From Heterodera schachtii (Eukaryota > Nematoda > Chromadorea > Rhabditida > Heteroderidae): a stretch of DNA of 64,000 nucleotides. This document shows, piece after piece, positions 1-10,668 of this stretch. The translations under genes and the position numbers were made by a program. Within the stretch, counting starts at the first letter, position 1. The number at the start of each line of letters is the position of its first letter. The notes beneath the pieces are model-generated. The model saw only the letters and a list, made by a program, of their open reading frames with translations. It searched no databases and was not told the DNA's origin. The stretch spans positions 464,895-528,894 of the forward strand of contig SIJG01000054.1 of the NCBI GenBank assembly GCA_023374025.1, written 5' to 3'.

Positions 1-11
1 CCGCATTTCAG

Positions 12-1206
12 TTGGATTTGCAACGACATTTTGGTGGGCATTTTGCCCAATTTTCGTCTTCCTCAACTCGGCCTCAAAATGGCATTGCTTTCGCCACGTT
101 TCAACGCTTTGGTGGACAAACATTTCGACAGCAAAAACGAACTGACAATTTCGAAACAAATCAGAATTGCCAAGAATGGAACAAAACTTATATCTGTGGT
201 TACGAAGAGCAATCCGTTGCCCATCAAAATCCGCTTTAACAACCTTCGAATTGAGTAATTCAAAGAATTATTAAATGATATAGCTAAATGATTTCCTTTT
301 CAGATACATTGGCCATTCCGTCATCGAATTTCTTCGTTCAAATCGGCAAATTTTTGACAAAGGCACCAATTTGGATTTATATTTGGATTTTGATGATGTA
401 TATGACAACAATAGCGATGTCAAGCCAATTTTGAATTTTTTTGCCAGTGAACTTTGGCCCATTTTTGCGTCAAACATTCGCCATTTGACTGTTTCCGGTG
501 GCCATTATTTGGACGATTTGTGTCGTCACATTTCACCGACATTTTTCACCGATCTCACTCAATTGGATTCAATTGATTCCGAATATTTGCTGCCCCATTC
601 AATTGCTGATGATGGGCCAAATTCAACTGCAGGCCAAGCGCTGACCAAATGGTTGAACACTCCGACAAAAAATGGGCAGCCCAAACAATTTCGTGGTGAT
701 TATTGGTCAGAAACCAATGAATGGGTCAACAATTTCAAGGAGGTGTGCCAATATTGTCTTAATATTCGGATTGATTGTCATTTGTTTTTCGTTTCCCACT
801 TTTTTAGGAATTTCTCCGCGCCGCCAATTCTTCGGCCAGTTACATAATCCAATTCAAAACACTCGCGTCAATTGCGCAGTTTAAATTGGTGAATGAACGG
901 ACTAAAGAAAAGCTGACATTGAAGGCAGAAGACGATGTTGTATACACAAATATTAATTGCGTGTTGGAGCGATGCCAAATTGGGGAGACAATTCAATGGG
1001 AGGACAAAAAGACGGACAATTTGAACAATGTCATCATTTCGCTTTCTGGAAATTGCATTGGGTGAGTGGCAACTGCATTTTCTTTTGTTTAAAGTAATTC
1101 AAATTACCCTTAATTTAGGCCATTGTCTCCACCAAAGGCGGGCCAAACGAATGCAAAAAGTCGTCTGAAAATGAGTGCCGGGCCCAGCGGACAGCGAAAG
1201 AAGTAA
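12..1206 (+). CDS. F-box-like family protein, copy 1 (first exon lies outside the window)
   Basis: Exons read as 12-254, 304-742, 808-1061 and 1119-1206, all joined by GT-AG introns in one open frame of about 340 residues; the 11-nt first exon is cut off by the window edge. Exon 2 begins WICNDILVGILPNF and continues QLGLKMALLSPRFNALVDKHF, which fits the F-box pattern (Leu-Pro, Trp/Ile/Leu spacing, then a Ser-Arg-Phe). F-box proteins normally bind Skp1 and pick targets for ubiquitination; that role is inferred from family resemblance only. Exon 3 holds the ...EYIGHSVIEFLRSN... to NNFKE block, exon 4 the FKLVNERTKEKLTL and RCQIGETIQWED blocks, exon 5 a Ser/Lys-rich tail ending GQRKK. No signal peptide is visible in the part seen. 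Related proteins in cyst nematodes are annotated as F-box domain proteins (recalled, not searched). Confidence 0.75.
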
Positions 1207-2161
1207 TGCTAAAAGCACGATAATCAAAACGCTGGCGCCAAACAAATTCAGGGAAATACATTTGTGTCGTACGGGAATTGTTTGGGTGCTTTTCGCTTTT
1301 ATGTAACAAATTTTTTTCTTAAATTAATAGAAATTCCCGACTCAAAAATTTGATCCGAAATTCTCGTCTCGCCCGCTCCATTTTGCATGTCTCGGTCCCG
1401 GCCATTTTTATATTTACTTGGTGTTTTATTTTGCCTGCTGTACAGTTTGGACCACATAGACGAGTTTTTTTGTTTTTAATGATATAATTTTTTTCCAGTG
1501 CTAAATATTCGGGGTCGCTGATCACGAATAAGACCTCCATTTCGACCAATTTCGAACCCCGGACCCGAATTCGAACCAAAATCGAAAAAACAAATTCACC
1601 AAAATCCACCTTTATTGTCCGAAAACGATTCAAATGCACTGAATATGTAGAATAGAAAAAAGGGAAAATTTATTGTCCCGTTTTTGGAGGGTCAAATTTT
1701 AAAATTTAAATCTCTTTTTAAAAGATTTGTCCTTCAGCTTTATTAGCATCCCTTTTTGTCTTTAAAAATTTTGACTTACATAAAAATCCATTTGTCTATT
1801 GTGTAAATTTTCGTTCTTTCGAAAGCGCAATTCCTTAGAGAAATTGCCGGAGTTAACAAAATATTTCGTGACATAAATTCCCATCCCTAATCCAAAATTA
1901 TATCTGGTGCATAAATGCCACAATTTGGGCTAAAATTTCCTCAAATGGGGCTGCACCTACATAAAAAGGTGCAAAATTGCAACAACAAAAAAGGCACTGA
2001 AAAAAGTCACAAAAACACAAACAAATTAACATTTTCGAACGAAAGACGAAACAAATAAATAAATATGTAGGGCAATTATCCGATCAGGTTCCGTTTATAA
2101 TGATCGATCATCTTTCATTTCCCAATAAATCATTCAATTTTTCTTCTTTTTCTTCCGCTGT
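1207..2161. other. Intergenic region between two convergent family copies
   Basis: No gene is visible. Around 1510-1640 there is a degenerate copy of a dispersed repeat recognised by a GGTCGCTGATCACGAAT-like start, CCCGAATTCGAAC and AAAATCGAAAA; better copies lie near 14430, 22430, 45600-46160 and 60440-60860. The rest is AT-rich sequence with nothing recognised. Confidence 0.5.
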
Positions 2162-3403
2162 TCACTGGGCCCGGGATGCATTTTCAGACAATCTTTTGCA
2201 TTCATTTGGCCCGCTTTTGGTGGGAGCCAATGGCCTAAATTAAGGGCAATTTAAAATAGATTATTAAAGCAAAAGCTGGTCAAACTCACCCGATGCAATT
2301 CGACCAATTATAAAGCGTAAAGTTGACATTGTTCAAATTGTCCGTCGTTTTGTCCTCCCACTGAACAGTCGCTCCAATTTTGCATCGCTTCAACAGCAAA
2401 ACAAAATCGTCGTCTTTTTCATCCACATTTTCATCATATTTTTCTTTCGCCAATGTTAGCTTTTCGTTGGTCCGTTCGTTCATCAATTCAAAAGGCGCGA
2501 CAATTTCCGTTGGATCAAAAACTTGAACTCGGATTATGTAGCTGGCAGAAGAAGTGGTGGTGGCACGGAGAAATGCCTAAACATTTGGAAATGAAAAGCA
2601 AAAGACAATAAATCCAAAATATTTTATGACAATGTGGCCACACCTCTTTGAAATCGTTGATCATGGTGTCTGACGGATGATCATAATCACGACAACTCAA
2701 TTGCTTTGGCTGTCCATCGCTTGTCGGAGTGTTCAACCATTTGGACAATGCTTGGCCAACAGTTGCATTTGGCCCATCATCACAAATTGAATCGGGCAAC
2801 AAATTTTCGGAATGGATTGAAATAATGTTGAAATCGGTGAGAACTGTCGGCGAACTGTGGCGACGTAAATCGTCCAGATGATCAGCATCGAAAAATGACA
2901 AATGGCGGATGTTTGGCGCAAAAATAGGCCAAATTTCACGTGCAAAAACATCCCAAATTGGCTGGACATTCTTGGCATTATGTGCGTGAGGCATATACAA
3001 AGTCAAATCGGTGCCTTTGTCCCAAATTTGTTGGTTGGCACGGAGAAATTCGATGACGGAATGGTCAATGTACCTGAAAAGGAAAGTTCAAATCAGGGAT
3101 GGCATTCGAGGCCCCAAAATTTTCGGGAATCAGAATTCCGTGCCATCCCCAGGTTCAAATGATTTATGTTATAAACGAAGTTTTGATTTACTCAATCCGA
3201 AGGTTCTCAAAGCGGATTTTGTTGAGCAGCGGACGGTCGGGCAACGGAAAATGCACAGAATTGCCATAGCCCCTCTTAACAACGCATTGTTTTGTTTTTG
3301 TTCTCATCTTGTCAATTCTGATGGTTTTCCATATTGTAAGTTCGGCTTTTCCATTGAAATGTTTGTCCACTAAAACATCAAAACGAGGCGAAAGAAGTGC
3401 CAA
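2162..3403 (-). pseudogene. F-box-like family copy 2, 5' end cut off by the inverted duplication
   Basis: On the minus strand, exon 2 starts abruptly at 3403 inside the F-box segment (ALLSPRFDVLVDKHF) and ends at 3192. Exon 3 is 2644-3073, exon 4 2290-2576 and exon 5 2162-2234. From exon 2 onward the splice sites and frame are intact. Exon 1 and the first part of exon 2 are replaced by the outer edge of the inverted-duplication arm, so there is no proper start codon or promoter. Exon 5 has shifted frame relative to copy 1 (one extra C near 2223), giving a different tail that stops at 2162. Intron 2 carries a 59-bp hAT-like mini-element at 3094-3152. Best read as a recently truncated gene. Confidence 0.75.
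3094..3152. mobile_element. 59-bp hAT-like mini-MITE with perfect 8-bp target duplication
   Basis: The ends CAGGGATGGCA and TGCCATCCCCAG are near-perfect inverted repeats. The element is flanked by direct repeats GTTCAAAT (3086-3093 and 3153-3160). An 8-bp duplication with CAGGG-type ends is typical of hAT transposons. It lies in intron 2 of copy 2. Confidence 0.8.
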
Positions 3404-3668
3404 TAGTAATAAATTTAAAAGCGAAATTCCGAGAAAATGAATAATGAATGGCTGGCGACCACATAGAAATGAACATACAGGAGATAAAAGTAGCAAAGAC
3501 GAGGTACAAATACTAATTATTTTATGATATGTAAATGACCGGCCCAAATATAGGTTGACAATCGAGCAAATAATTTTATTTTGAATTTAAATATCGAACG
3601 AATTTTAATTTATGAAAAATTAAATATTTTTTTCGTAAAAAATGATTATTATCACTAGGGCTCGGAAC

Positions 3669-4136
3669 CGCTCAGTTGGGCGCGCACGGTTGGGCGCTCA
3701 CGGTTGGGCGCTCACGTTTGGGCGCGCACGGTTGGGCGCCAGCATGTTTTTCCACGATAGCTTTTTTCTTTGGCACCCAAATCCAAAAATCTTGGTATCA
3801 TTCGAAAGCTCTTAACATGCTCTATTAGCCTTACCAAAAGCAAAAGGATTTTCAAGCCTGGAAAAATTTTTATTAAGAAAAAACTTCAAAAATTTCGACT
3901 TTTTGCAATTTTCATAATATAACTCTTTTGGTAATTGTCTAATGGCTAAGCAATAGCTTAGAAAAAGCTTCAAAAGAGATTAAGCTTTCGAATGATACCA
4001 TGTTTATTGGATTTGGATGACAAAGAAAAAAGTTATAGAAAGTTATAGTGGAAAAATATGCTGGCGCCCAACCGTGCGCGCCCAAACGTGAGCGCCCAAC
4101 CGTGCGCGCCCAACCGTGCGCGCCCAACTGAGGTAG
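3669..4136. mobile_element. Foldback element with GC-rich subterminal repeats (left arm copy)
   Basis: The ends are inverted repeats containing several TTGGGCGC(G/T)CACGG units, followed inward by AACTTTTTTC-like, CCAAATCCAA and GGTATCATTCGAAAGCT motifs, all mirrored on the other side. There is no coding capacity. The inner motif set recurs in elements at 16363, 18293, 49982 and 55290. Its mirror-image copy lies at about 7355-7822. Confidence 0.7.
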
Positions 4137-4149
4137 ACCGCTAGGGCTT

Positions 4150-4375
4150 GTAATTATATGCACATGCATATTTTTTTCCTTGAACGCGGGAGGTCTGAAA
4201 TGCACGAAAAACATGTTTTTAGCTTGGTTTGAAGCTTCTAGGACGTATTTCCATATGCATATTTGCATATTTATGCATATTTCGCGATTTATGTGCATAT
4301 TTGCATATTTGTGCATATTTTGGCATTTCGTGCATATTTTATGTGCATATTTTGGCATTTTTCCAAAAAACCTCT
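4150..4375. repeat. AT-rich GCATATTT repeat tract (left arm)
   Basis: Irregular tandem repetition of CATATTTGCATATTTATG-type units. Mirror copy at about 7116-7341 in the right arm. Open frames rich in His/Ile/Cys/Tyr here are by-products of the repeat. Confidence 0.65.
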
Positions 4376-4492
4376 AATAGAACGGCCCCAAACAGACAAA
4401 TTGGCCTTTTTGACCTCAAAAACCGGAAAATTTTCCAAAAAATAATTTTTTAGCAAAATTTTCACGAAAAATATTAATATTTTTAAATTTTC

Positions 4493-5217
4493 TCAAAAAA
4501 TGGTTAACAATGCTTGGCCAGCAGTTGAACCATCATCACAAATTGAATCGGGCAACAAATAATCGGAATGGATTGAAATCAATTGGTTGAGGTCGGAGAG
4601 ACTTGTCGGCGAAATGATACGACGGAAATTTTCCAGAGTATGCCCATGAGTAAAATTAAAATGGCGAATGTTTGGTGCAAAAATGGGCCAAATTTCACGG
4701 GCAAAAACACCAAAAATTGGCTGCACATCCTTTGCATTAGCGGAGAAATAAACGTTGAAACTCAATTCAGTGCCTTTGTCCCAAATTTGTTGGTTGGCAC
4801 GGAGAAAAGTGATGACAGAATGGTCAATGTAACTGAAAAAGTAATTTTGTGGTTAAGCTTTTTGAATTTGATTACCAAATCTGAAGTTCCTTAAAGCGAA
4901 TTTTGTTGTGCAGCGGACGATCGGGCAATGGAAATCCCTCAGATTTGCCGTGAACAAACAATTTCGGTTTCGGCATTCCAATGTCCTTGCGAATTGTGAT
5001 TGTTCTCCACAATGTCAATTCTGATTTGCCTTCGAAATGTTTGTCCACCAAAAGTTCAAAACGTGGCGAAATCATTGCCATTTTGAGTCCGAGTTGAGGA
5101 CGATCATAATGCGGGAAAATGTCCATCCACACGTCGTTGCAAATCCAACTGAAATGTGGAAACTTATTAAATGAGAAATTTGGGTGCTATCTAAAAAATT
5201 CTTTACCGTCGATTCAT
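4493..5217 (-). pseudogene. F-box-like family copy 3 (left arm), truncated in exon 3
   Basis: Exon 1 5207-5217 (MNR + CG), exon 2 4876-5148 (WICNDVWMDIFPHYDRPQLG and following), exon 3 from 4832. Exon 2 ends LQI and splices through TG|gt to TTAC, so the TGG-TAA seen there is a donor site and not a stop. Exon 3 is open through DSICDDG, then breaks at GQALLTIF and stops at 4493, where family homology gives way to unrelated AT-rich sequence. Exons 4 and 5 are missing. The mirror copy at 6273-6997 encodes the same residues, so the truncation predates the inverted duplication. Confidence 0.8.
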
Positions 5218-5432
5218 TTTTGCGGCAATTAAAACAAATTGCCGTTTTCAAAAAAGAGTATACAATGTTATGTAACTAAAATAGAAGAAAAAAAAGAGAG
5301 TAAAGAAACAAACAATCAGAAAATGATGAAATAAATATATGTACATAAATTAAATTAATTTTAGAAATCTCTCTGTCTGTCAGTTTTTTAAGGGCAATTA
5401 AAATTGATTATTATAACAAAAGCTGTTTCAAC

Positions 5433-5495
5433 TCAGCAAAAGCTATCTCCATAAAGCTTAAAAATGACATTGTTTAAATTGTTCGAATTTTCGTC
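5433..5495 (-). pseudogene. Exon-4 remnant of another family copy (left arm)
   Basis: The minus strand reads DENSNNLNNVIFKLYGDSFC and stops. This is the end of a family exon 4 (compare DNLNNVIISLSGNCIG in copy 1) with a decayed last residue and donor. It is mirrored at 5995-6057. Confidence 0.6.
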
Positions 5496-5641
5496 TCCCA
5501 TGACTAAAAATCGAAATTTAAAAAATTGAATATCAGTTTTTGTGACCTAAACTCTATAAGTACCTAAACTTTCGCTGAAATGCTCATTCCAATATTCATT
5601 TTTGGGTTTTTCTTATTTTAGGCTAAATTATTCTGTTTAAA

Positions 5642-5848
5642 ATGGCACCCGTCAAAAAAAAGAAAAAATATTTCTCCGCCAATCACCGCCCCATTTCTGC
5701 AACTCTTCGTTTTCATTGCCACTCGGAGACTTCGTCGTTTTCCAAATGTCACAAATGAACCCAACGGTTTCTGTTGATTTGTTTCAGTTGCAGAAATGGG
5801 GCGGTGATTGGCGGAGAAATATTTTTTCTTTTTTTTGACGGGTGCCAT
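5642..5848 (-). pseudogene. Alternative first exon (MAPVKKKKKYFSANHRP...) caught at the duplication centre
   Basis: Reading leftward from the ATG at 5846-5848, a Lys-rich segment MAPVKKKKKYFSANHRPISA is followed across the 83-bp spacer by QQKPLGSFVTFGKRRSLRVA. It then runs into the mirror image of its own beginning and becomes nonsense. The second segment is nearly the same as exon 1 of copy 5 (9271-9371). The spacer is therefore the middle of an alternative, longer family first exon, and the duplication breakpoint lies inside it. A frameshifted relative lies at about 27490-27579. Confidence 0.6.
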
Positions 5849-5994
5849 TTTAAACAGAATAATTTAGCCTAAAATAAGAAAAACCCAAAAATGAATATTG
5901 GAATGAGCATTTCAGCGAAAGTTTAGGTACTTATAGAGTTTAGGTCACAAAAACTGATATTCAATTTTTTAAATTTCGATTTTTAGTCATGGGA

Positions 5995-6057
5995 GACGAA
6001 AATTCGAACAATTTAAACAATGTCATTTTTAAGCTTTATGGAGATAGCTTTTGCTGA
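5995..6057 (+). pseudogene. Exon-4 remnant of another family copy (right arm)
   Basis: Mirror image of 5433-5495, with the same residues ending in a TGA at 6055-6057. It lies between the duplication centre and the MNRR exon of copy 4. Confidence 0.6.
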
Positions 6058-6272
6058 GTTGAAACAGCTTTTGTTATAATAATCAATTTTAATTGCCCTT
6101 AAAAAACTGACAGACAGAGAGATTTCTAAAATTAATTTAATTTATGTACATATATTTATTTCATCATTTTCTGATTGTTTGTTTCTTTACTCTCTTTTTT
6201 TTCTTCTATTTTAGTTACATAACATTGTATACTCTTTTTTGAAAACGGCAATTTGTTTTAATTGCCGCAAAA

Positions 6273-6997
6273 ATGAATCGACGGTAAAGAATTTTTTAGA
6301 TAGCACCCAAATTTCTCATTTAATAAGTTTCCACATTTCAGTTGGATTTGCAACGACGTGTGGATGGACATTTTCCCGCATTATGATCGTCCTCAACTCG
6401 GACTCAAAATGGCAATGATTTCGCCACGTTTTGAACTTTTGGTGGACAAACATTTCGAAGGCAAATCAGAATTGACATTGTGGAGAACAATCACAATTCG
6501 CAAGGACATTGGAATGCCGAAACCGAAATTGTTTGTTCACGGCAAATCTGAGGGATTTCCATTGCCCGATCGTCCGCTGCACAACAAAATTCGCTTTAAG
6601 GAACTTCAGATTTGGTAATCAAATTCAAAAAGCTTAACCACAAAATTACTTTTTCAGTTACATTGACCATTCTGTCATCACTTTTCTCCGTGCCAACCAA
6701 CAAATTTGGGACAAAGGCACTGAATTGAGTTTCAACGTTTATTTCTCCGCTAATGCAAAGGATGTGCAGCCAATTTTTGGTGTTTTTGCCCGTGAAATTT
6801 GGCCCATTTTTGCACCAAACATTCGCCATTTTAATTTTACTCATGGGCATACTCTGGAAAATTTCCGTCGTATCATTTCGCCGACAAGTCTCTCCGACCT
6901 CAACCAATTGATTTCAATCCATTCCGATTATTTGTTGCCCGATTCAATTTGTGATGATGGTTCAACTGCTGGCCAAGCATTGTTAACCATTTTTTGA
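6273..6997 (+). pseudogene. F-box-like family copy 4 (right arm), truncated in exon 3
   Basis: Exon 1 6273-6283, exon 2 6342-6614, exon 3 6658-6997. The ATG is chosen because ATGAATCGACG joins in phase to exon 2 (CG + T gives Arg before WICNDVW). The F-box-like segment and the YIDHSVITFLRANQQIWD block are open. The frame ends LLTIF at 6997 in non-homologous AT-rich DNA, so the C-terminal half is missing. It is a mirror duplicate of copy 3. Copies 3 and 4 are head-to-head about 1.05 kb apart; transcription of both would give transcripts complementary across the arms. Confidence 0.8.
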
Positions 6998-7354
6998 GAA
7001 AATTTAAAAATATTAATATTTTTCGTGAAAATTTTGCTAAAAAATTATTTTTTGGAAAATTTTCCGGTTTTTGAGGTCAAAAAGGCCAATTTGTCTGTTT
7101 GGGGCCGTTCTATTAGAGGTTTTTTGGAAAAATGCCAAAATATGCACATAAAATATGCACGAAATGCCAAAATATGCACAAATATGCAAATATGCACATA
7201 AATCGCGAAATATGCATAAATATGCAAAATATGCATATGGAAATACGTCCTAGAAGCTTCAAACCAAGCTAAAAACATGTTTTTCGTGCATTTCAGACCT
7301 CCCGCGTTCAAGGAAAAAAATATGCATGTGCATATAATTACAAGCCCTAGCGGT

Positions 7355-7822
7355 CTACCTCAGTTGGGCGCGCACGGTTGGGCGCGCACGGTTGGGCGCT
7401 CACGTTTGGGCGCGCACGGTTGGGCGCCAGCATATTTTTCCACTATAACTTTCTATAACTTTTTTCTTTGTCATCCAAATCCAATAAACATGGTATCATT
7501 CGAAAGCTTAATCTCTTTTGAAGCTTTTTCTAAGCTATTGCTTAGCCATTAGACAATTACCAAAAGAGTTATATTATGAAAATTGCAAAAAGTCGAAATT
7601 TTTGAAGTTTTTTCTTAATAAAAATTTTTCCAGGCTTGAAAATCCTTTTGCTTTTGGTAAGGCTAATAGAGCATGTTAAGAGCTTTCGAATGATACCAAG
7701 ATTTTTGGATTTGGGTGCCAAAGAAAAAAGCTATCGTGGAAAAACATGCTGGCGCCCAACCGTGCGCGCCCAAACGTGAGCGCCCAACCGTGAGCGCCCA
7801 ACCGTGCGCGCCCAACTGAGCG
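7355..7822. mobile_element. Foldback element with GC-rich subterminal repeats (right arm copy)
   Basis: Mirror copy of 3669-4136: same TTGGGCGC repeat-bearing ends and the same GGTATCATTCGAAAGCT core. Confidence 0.7.
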
Positions 7823-8085
7823 GTTCCGAGCCCTAGTGATAATAATCATTTTTTACGAAAAAAATATTTAATTTTTCATAAATTAAAATTCGTTCGATAT
7901 TTAAATTCAAAATAAAATTATTTGCTCGATTGTCAACCTATATTTGGGCCGGTCATTTACATATCATAAAATAATTAGTATTTGTACCTCGTCTTTGCTA
8001 CTTTTATCTCCTGTATGTTCATTTCTATGTGGTCGCCAGCCATTCATTATTCATTTTCTCGGAATTTCGCTTTTAAATTTATTAC

Positions 8086-8183
8086 TAGGGATGGAGCAGG
8101 ACCGTGATCAGCAACCGCGACAATTTGAATATGCCATGCACGGTCCGCGATCGCGGGATAATTCTGTCCGAGCTCCACCCCTG
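8086..8183. mobile_element. 98-bp hAT-like mini-element at the edge of the inverted duplication
   Basis: Ends TAGGGATGGAGC and GCTCCACCCCTG are inverted repeats. Flanks TTTATTAC (8078-8085) and TTTCTTAC (8184-8191) match at 7 of 8 bases, consistent with an aged 8-bp target duplication. Confidence 0.65.
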
Positions 8184-8189
8184 TTTCTT

Positions 8190-9270
8190 ACTAATAATTT
8201 TGTTGTTTTGCTTTTTGAGTATGTTGATGCTCTTAGTAATTTTTCTGTCTGCAAATCAAATCATAGACGTCAACCGAGCATGTATGAAGCGAACATTTAC
8301 TTTTTTGAGTGGGTACGAATAGCTGATTTTCGCGTAGCCCAGCTTACGGAATAAGTGGGCACATGAAAACGCAATTGAAAATGGGTTCTGCAGGGCAACA
8401 ATTTGAGAATACTTACAAGGATTTTGTAAATCGTGAATTGTTAGAATATTTACAAGTCTGTTCTTACCAATCGACTTTTTGAATTTTTTGTAGTTTTTGG
8501 CTAGGTTTACGCTTTTTTATGAATTAATTTCTACTGACGAAATCAATCACTGACGAAATCACCGGGAACCACTTTTTTGGAGGCATAAAAGCAAAACAAT
8601 TTCTGCCAAAATTACCTCAAATGCATCGACGACCTTTCGTCGCTTATAGTCCTCGTGCCAAAGAAAACTCACATAAATATGAGTCCAACATATTTTTTTT
8701 TGGATTGGGATGTGCCTTCAAAACAGGAAAGTGCCCTGCTTTTGATGTGTTCCCCATTTTTAATGTTTTTGGGGTCATTGAAATTTTAATTGGCCAAAAA
8801 ATGGGGTGATACAAATCGCAACTGCGTTAATTTGAATTCTGTATTCATAACACTGACTTTGACTTCACATGAATCGTGTCCCGACTTTTGCGCCTTTGTC
8901 CAAAATCTGGTTCAAAACTAAGTTTTTTAATCCCTGATTGCCTAAACAGCTTTAAATAAGCGATTGAAAGTGATTGTACCCGATCATTTTGTAAAAATAA
9001 TAAAATTTTCAAACAAAAAATTATTGATCATAATTAACGATAAACTGTGTTTTCTTAATTTTAATGCTGATTAGGCCATCAGAGCTTGAAAAAATTCAAC
9101 TTTGGGTCCGATTTTGGACATAGGCGCAATTGTCGGGGCCGCAAAAGTCGGACCGCAAATGTCGGGGCTCCGCATGAATATATAAATGAGGATGAAACTC
9201 AATTCTACGCTTAATTTTTGTGCAAATTTTTTTTAAAAATTGTCTTTATTTTAGGCTAAATTATTATTTA
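8190..9270. other. Non-coding stretch with a dispersed repeat
   Basis: No gene is recognised. About 8945-9130 is similar to about 14125-14330: both contain CTAAACAGCTTTAAATAAGC and, 150-170 bases on, CCGATTTTGGACATA. Short GTCGGGGC repeats occur at 9135-9170. The promoter of copy 5 should lie in the last part. Confidence 0.45.
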
Positions 9271-10668
9271 ATGGCTCAACAGAAACCGTTGGGTTCATTT
9301 GTGACATCATTTGGCAAACGGCGAAGTCTCCGCGTGGCAATGAAAAAGAATAAGCGAATTTTGAGGAAAATGTGAGAATTTATTGGGTTAAAATTTATGA
9401 AATTTCATTTTTAATTCCGCTTAAATATATTTTCTCATTTTCAGTTGGATTTGCAGCGACATTTGGATGGATATTTTTCCCCATTTTGACCGTCCTCAAC
9501 TCGGCCTCAAATTGGCACTTCTTTCGCCACGTTTCGACATTTTAGTGGACAAACATTTTGATGGAAAAACTGAATTGACGCTTTGGAAATGGATAGAAAT
9601 TAGCAAGATCCGAACAAATGCAAAAGTATTTGTTGAGAGGAAACAATTTCCGTTGCCAAAATATCCGAAATGCCCATAAAAATTCGCTTTAATTACCTAC
9701 AGATTGAGTAAATCAAATTAAAATTTCAAAGAATGTTTAAAACTTTCCTGTTCAGATACATTGACCATTTCGTCCTCGCGTTTATCCGTGCCAATCAGCA
9801 AACTTTTGACAAAGGCACCAATTTGACTTTGTATGTGCCTTCCGCCCATAATACCAACAATGTCCAGCAAATTTGGAATGATTTTGTTCGTGAAATATGG
9901 CCCATTTTTGCGCCAAACATTCGGCATTTGAACTTTGTCAATGGCAATCATTTGGACAATTTGCGTCGCCACACTTCGCCGACAGTTCTCACTGATCTCA
10001 ATCAGTTGAATTCAATCGATTCCGAAAATTTGTTGCCCGATTCAATTGATGATGATGGACCAAATTCAACTGCTGGCCAAGCATTGACCAAATGGTTGAA
10101 CACTCCGACAAGCAATGGACAGCCAAAGCAATTGAGTTGTCGTGAACGATATGATCATACGTCAAACACCAAAAGAATGATCACCAGTTTCAAAGAGGTG
10201 TGGGGGCAACATTTTCAATCAAATTTTTGATTAATTGCCATTTTCCCATTTTATAGGCATTTCTCCGTGCCACCACATCTTTGGCCAGCTACATTCGAAT
10301 TGGATATATTGAAAAAACCAAAATTGGGCCATTTGAATTGGTGAATGAACGGACCAACGAAATGCTGGCTTTGGTGAAAGAAGAGAACAATAATTATGAT
10401 GAATGGGACGAACTATGGATAATGAAGCGATGCCAAATTGGGAAGACAATTCAATGGGTGAACAAAAAAACGAACAAAATGAACACTGTCAAGTTTCACA
10501 TGCATTACGAATTTGGGTGAGCGGCAAAAGCTTTTTTTATATGCCGTCACATTTAAATCGCTTTTCCTTTAGCCCATAGTCTCCACCACTGTGGCGGGTC
10601 AAATGAATGAAAAAGGTCCTTTGGAAATGAATCCCGGGCCCAGCGGACAGCGAAAGAAAAAGTGAAGG
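9271..10668 (+). pseudogene. F-box-like family copy 5, long first exon, frameshift and premature stop
   Basis: Exon 1 9271-9371 is the long type (MAQQKPLGSFVTSFGKRRSL...) and ends RKI, joining at the usual phase to exon 2 (9445-9707, WICSDIWMDIFPHF). Exon 2 is not a multiple of three from frame to frame: the open frame stops after YPKCP at about 9679, while IRFNYLQIE resumes in the next frame. Exon 3 9756-10197 and exon 4 10257-10516 are intact (FELVNERTNEML, RCQIGKTIQWVN). Exon 5, from 10573, meets TAG at 10577-10579 immediately after Gly-Pro, with the normal tail still recognisable to 10668. Two independent lesions make this a young pseudogene; an intact exon 1 of this type is its main value. 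Confidence 0.8.

Larger units (their letters stand above)
3404..8087. repeat. Near-perfect inverted duplication (2.3-kb arms, 83-bp spacer)
   Basis: Arm 3404-5703 is the reverse complement of arm 5787-8087. Paired positions sum to 11490 near the centre and 11491 outside a single-base insertion near 7225, the only difference I noticed (arms not compared base by base). Spacer: 5704-5786. Each arm carries a truncated family copy, a foldback element rich in TTGGGCGC repeats and a CATATTTGCATATT-rich tract. The left outer edge cuts copy 2 in exon 2. The right outer edge coincides with the end of a hAT-like mini-element at 8086. Near-identity indicates a recent event. Confidence 0.92.

Noticed and set aside
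3939..4453. Open frames on both strands (His/Ile/Cys-rich)
   Set aside because: They come from the GCATATTT repeat and foldback element and occur mirrored in the other arm.
5618..5848. 76-codon frame as a complete small gene
   Set aside because: It reads through the centre of the inverted duplication; the second half is the antisense of its own first half.
8104..8809. Several 60-136-codon frames
   Set aside because: They cross the end of the inverted duplication and a mini-element and show no homology to anything else in the window.
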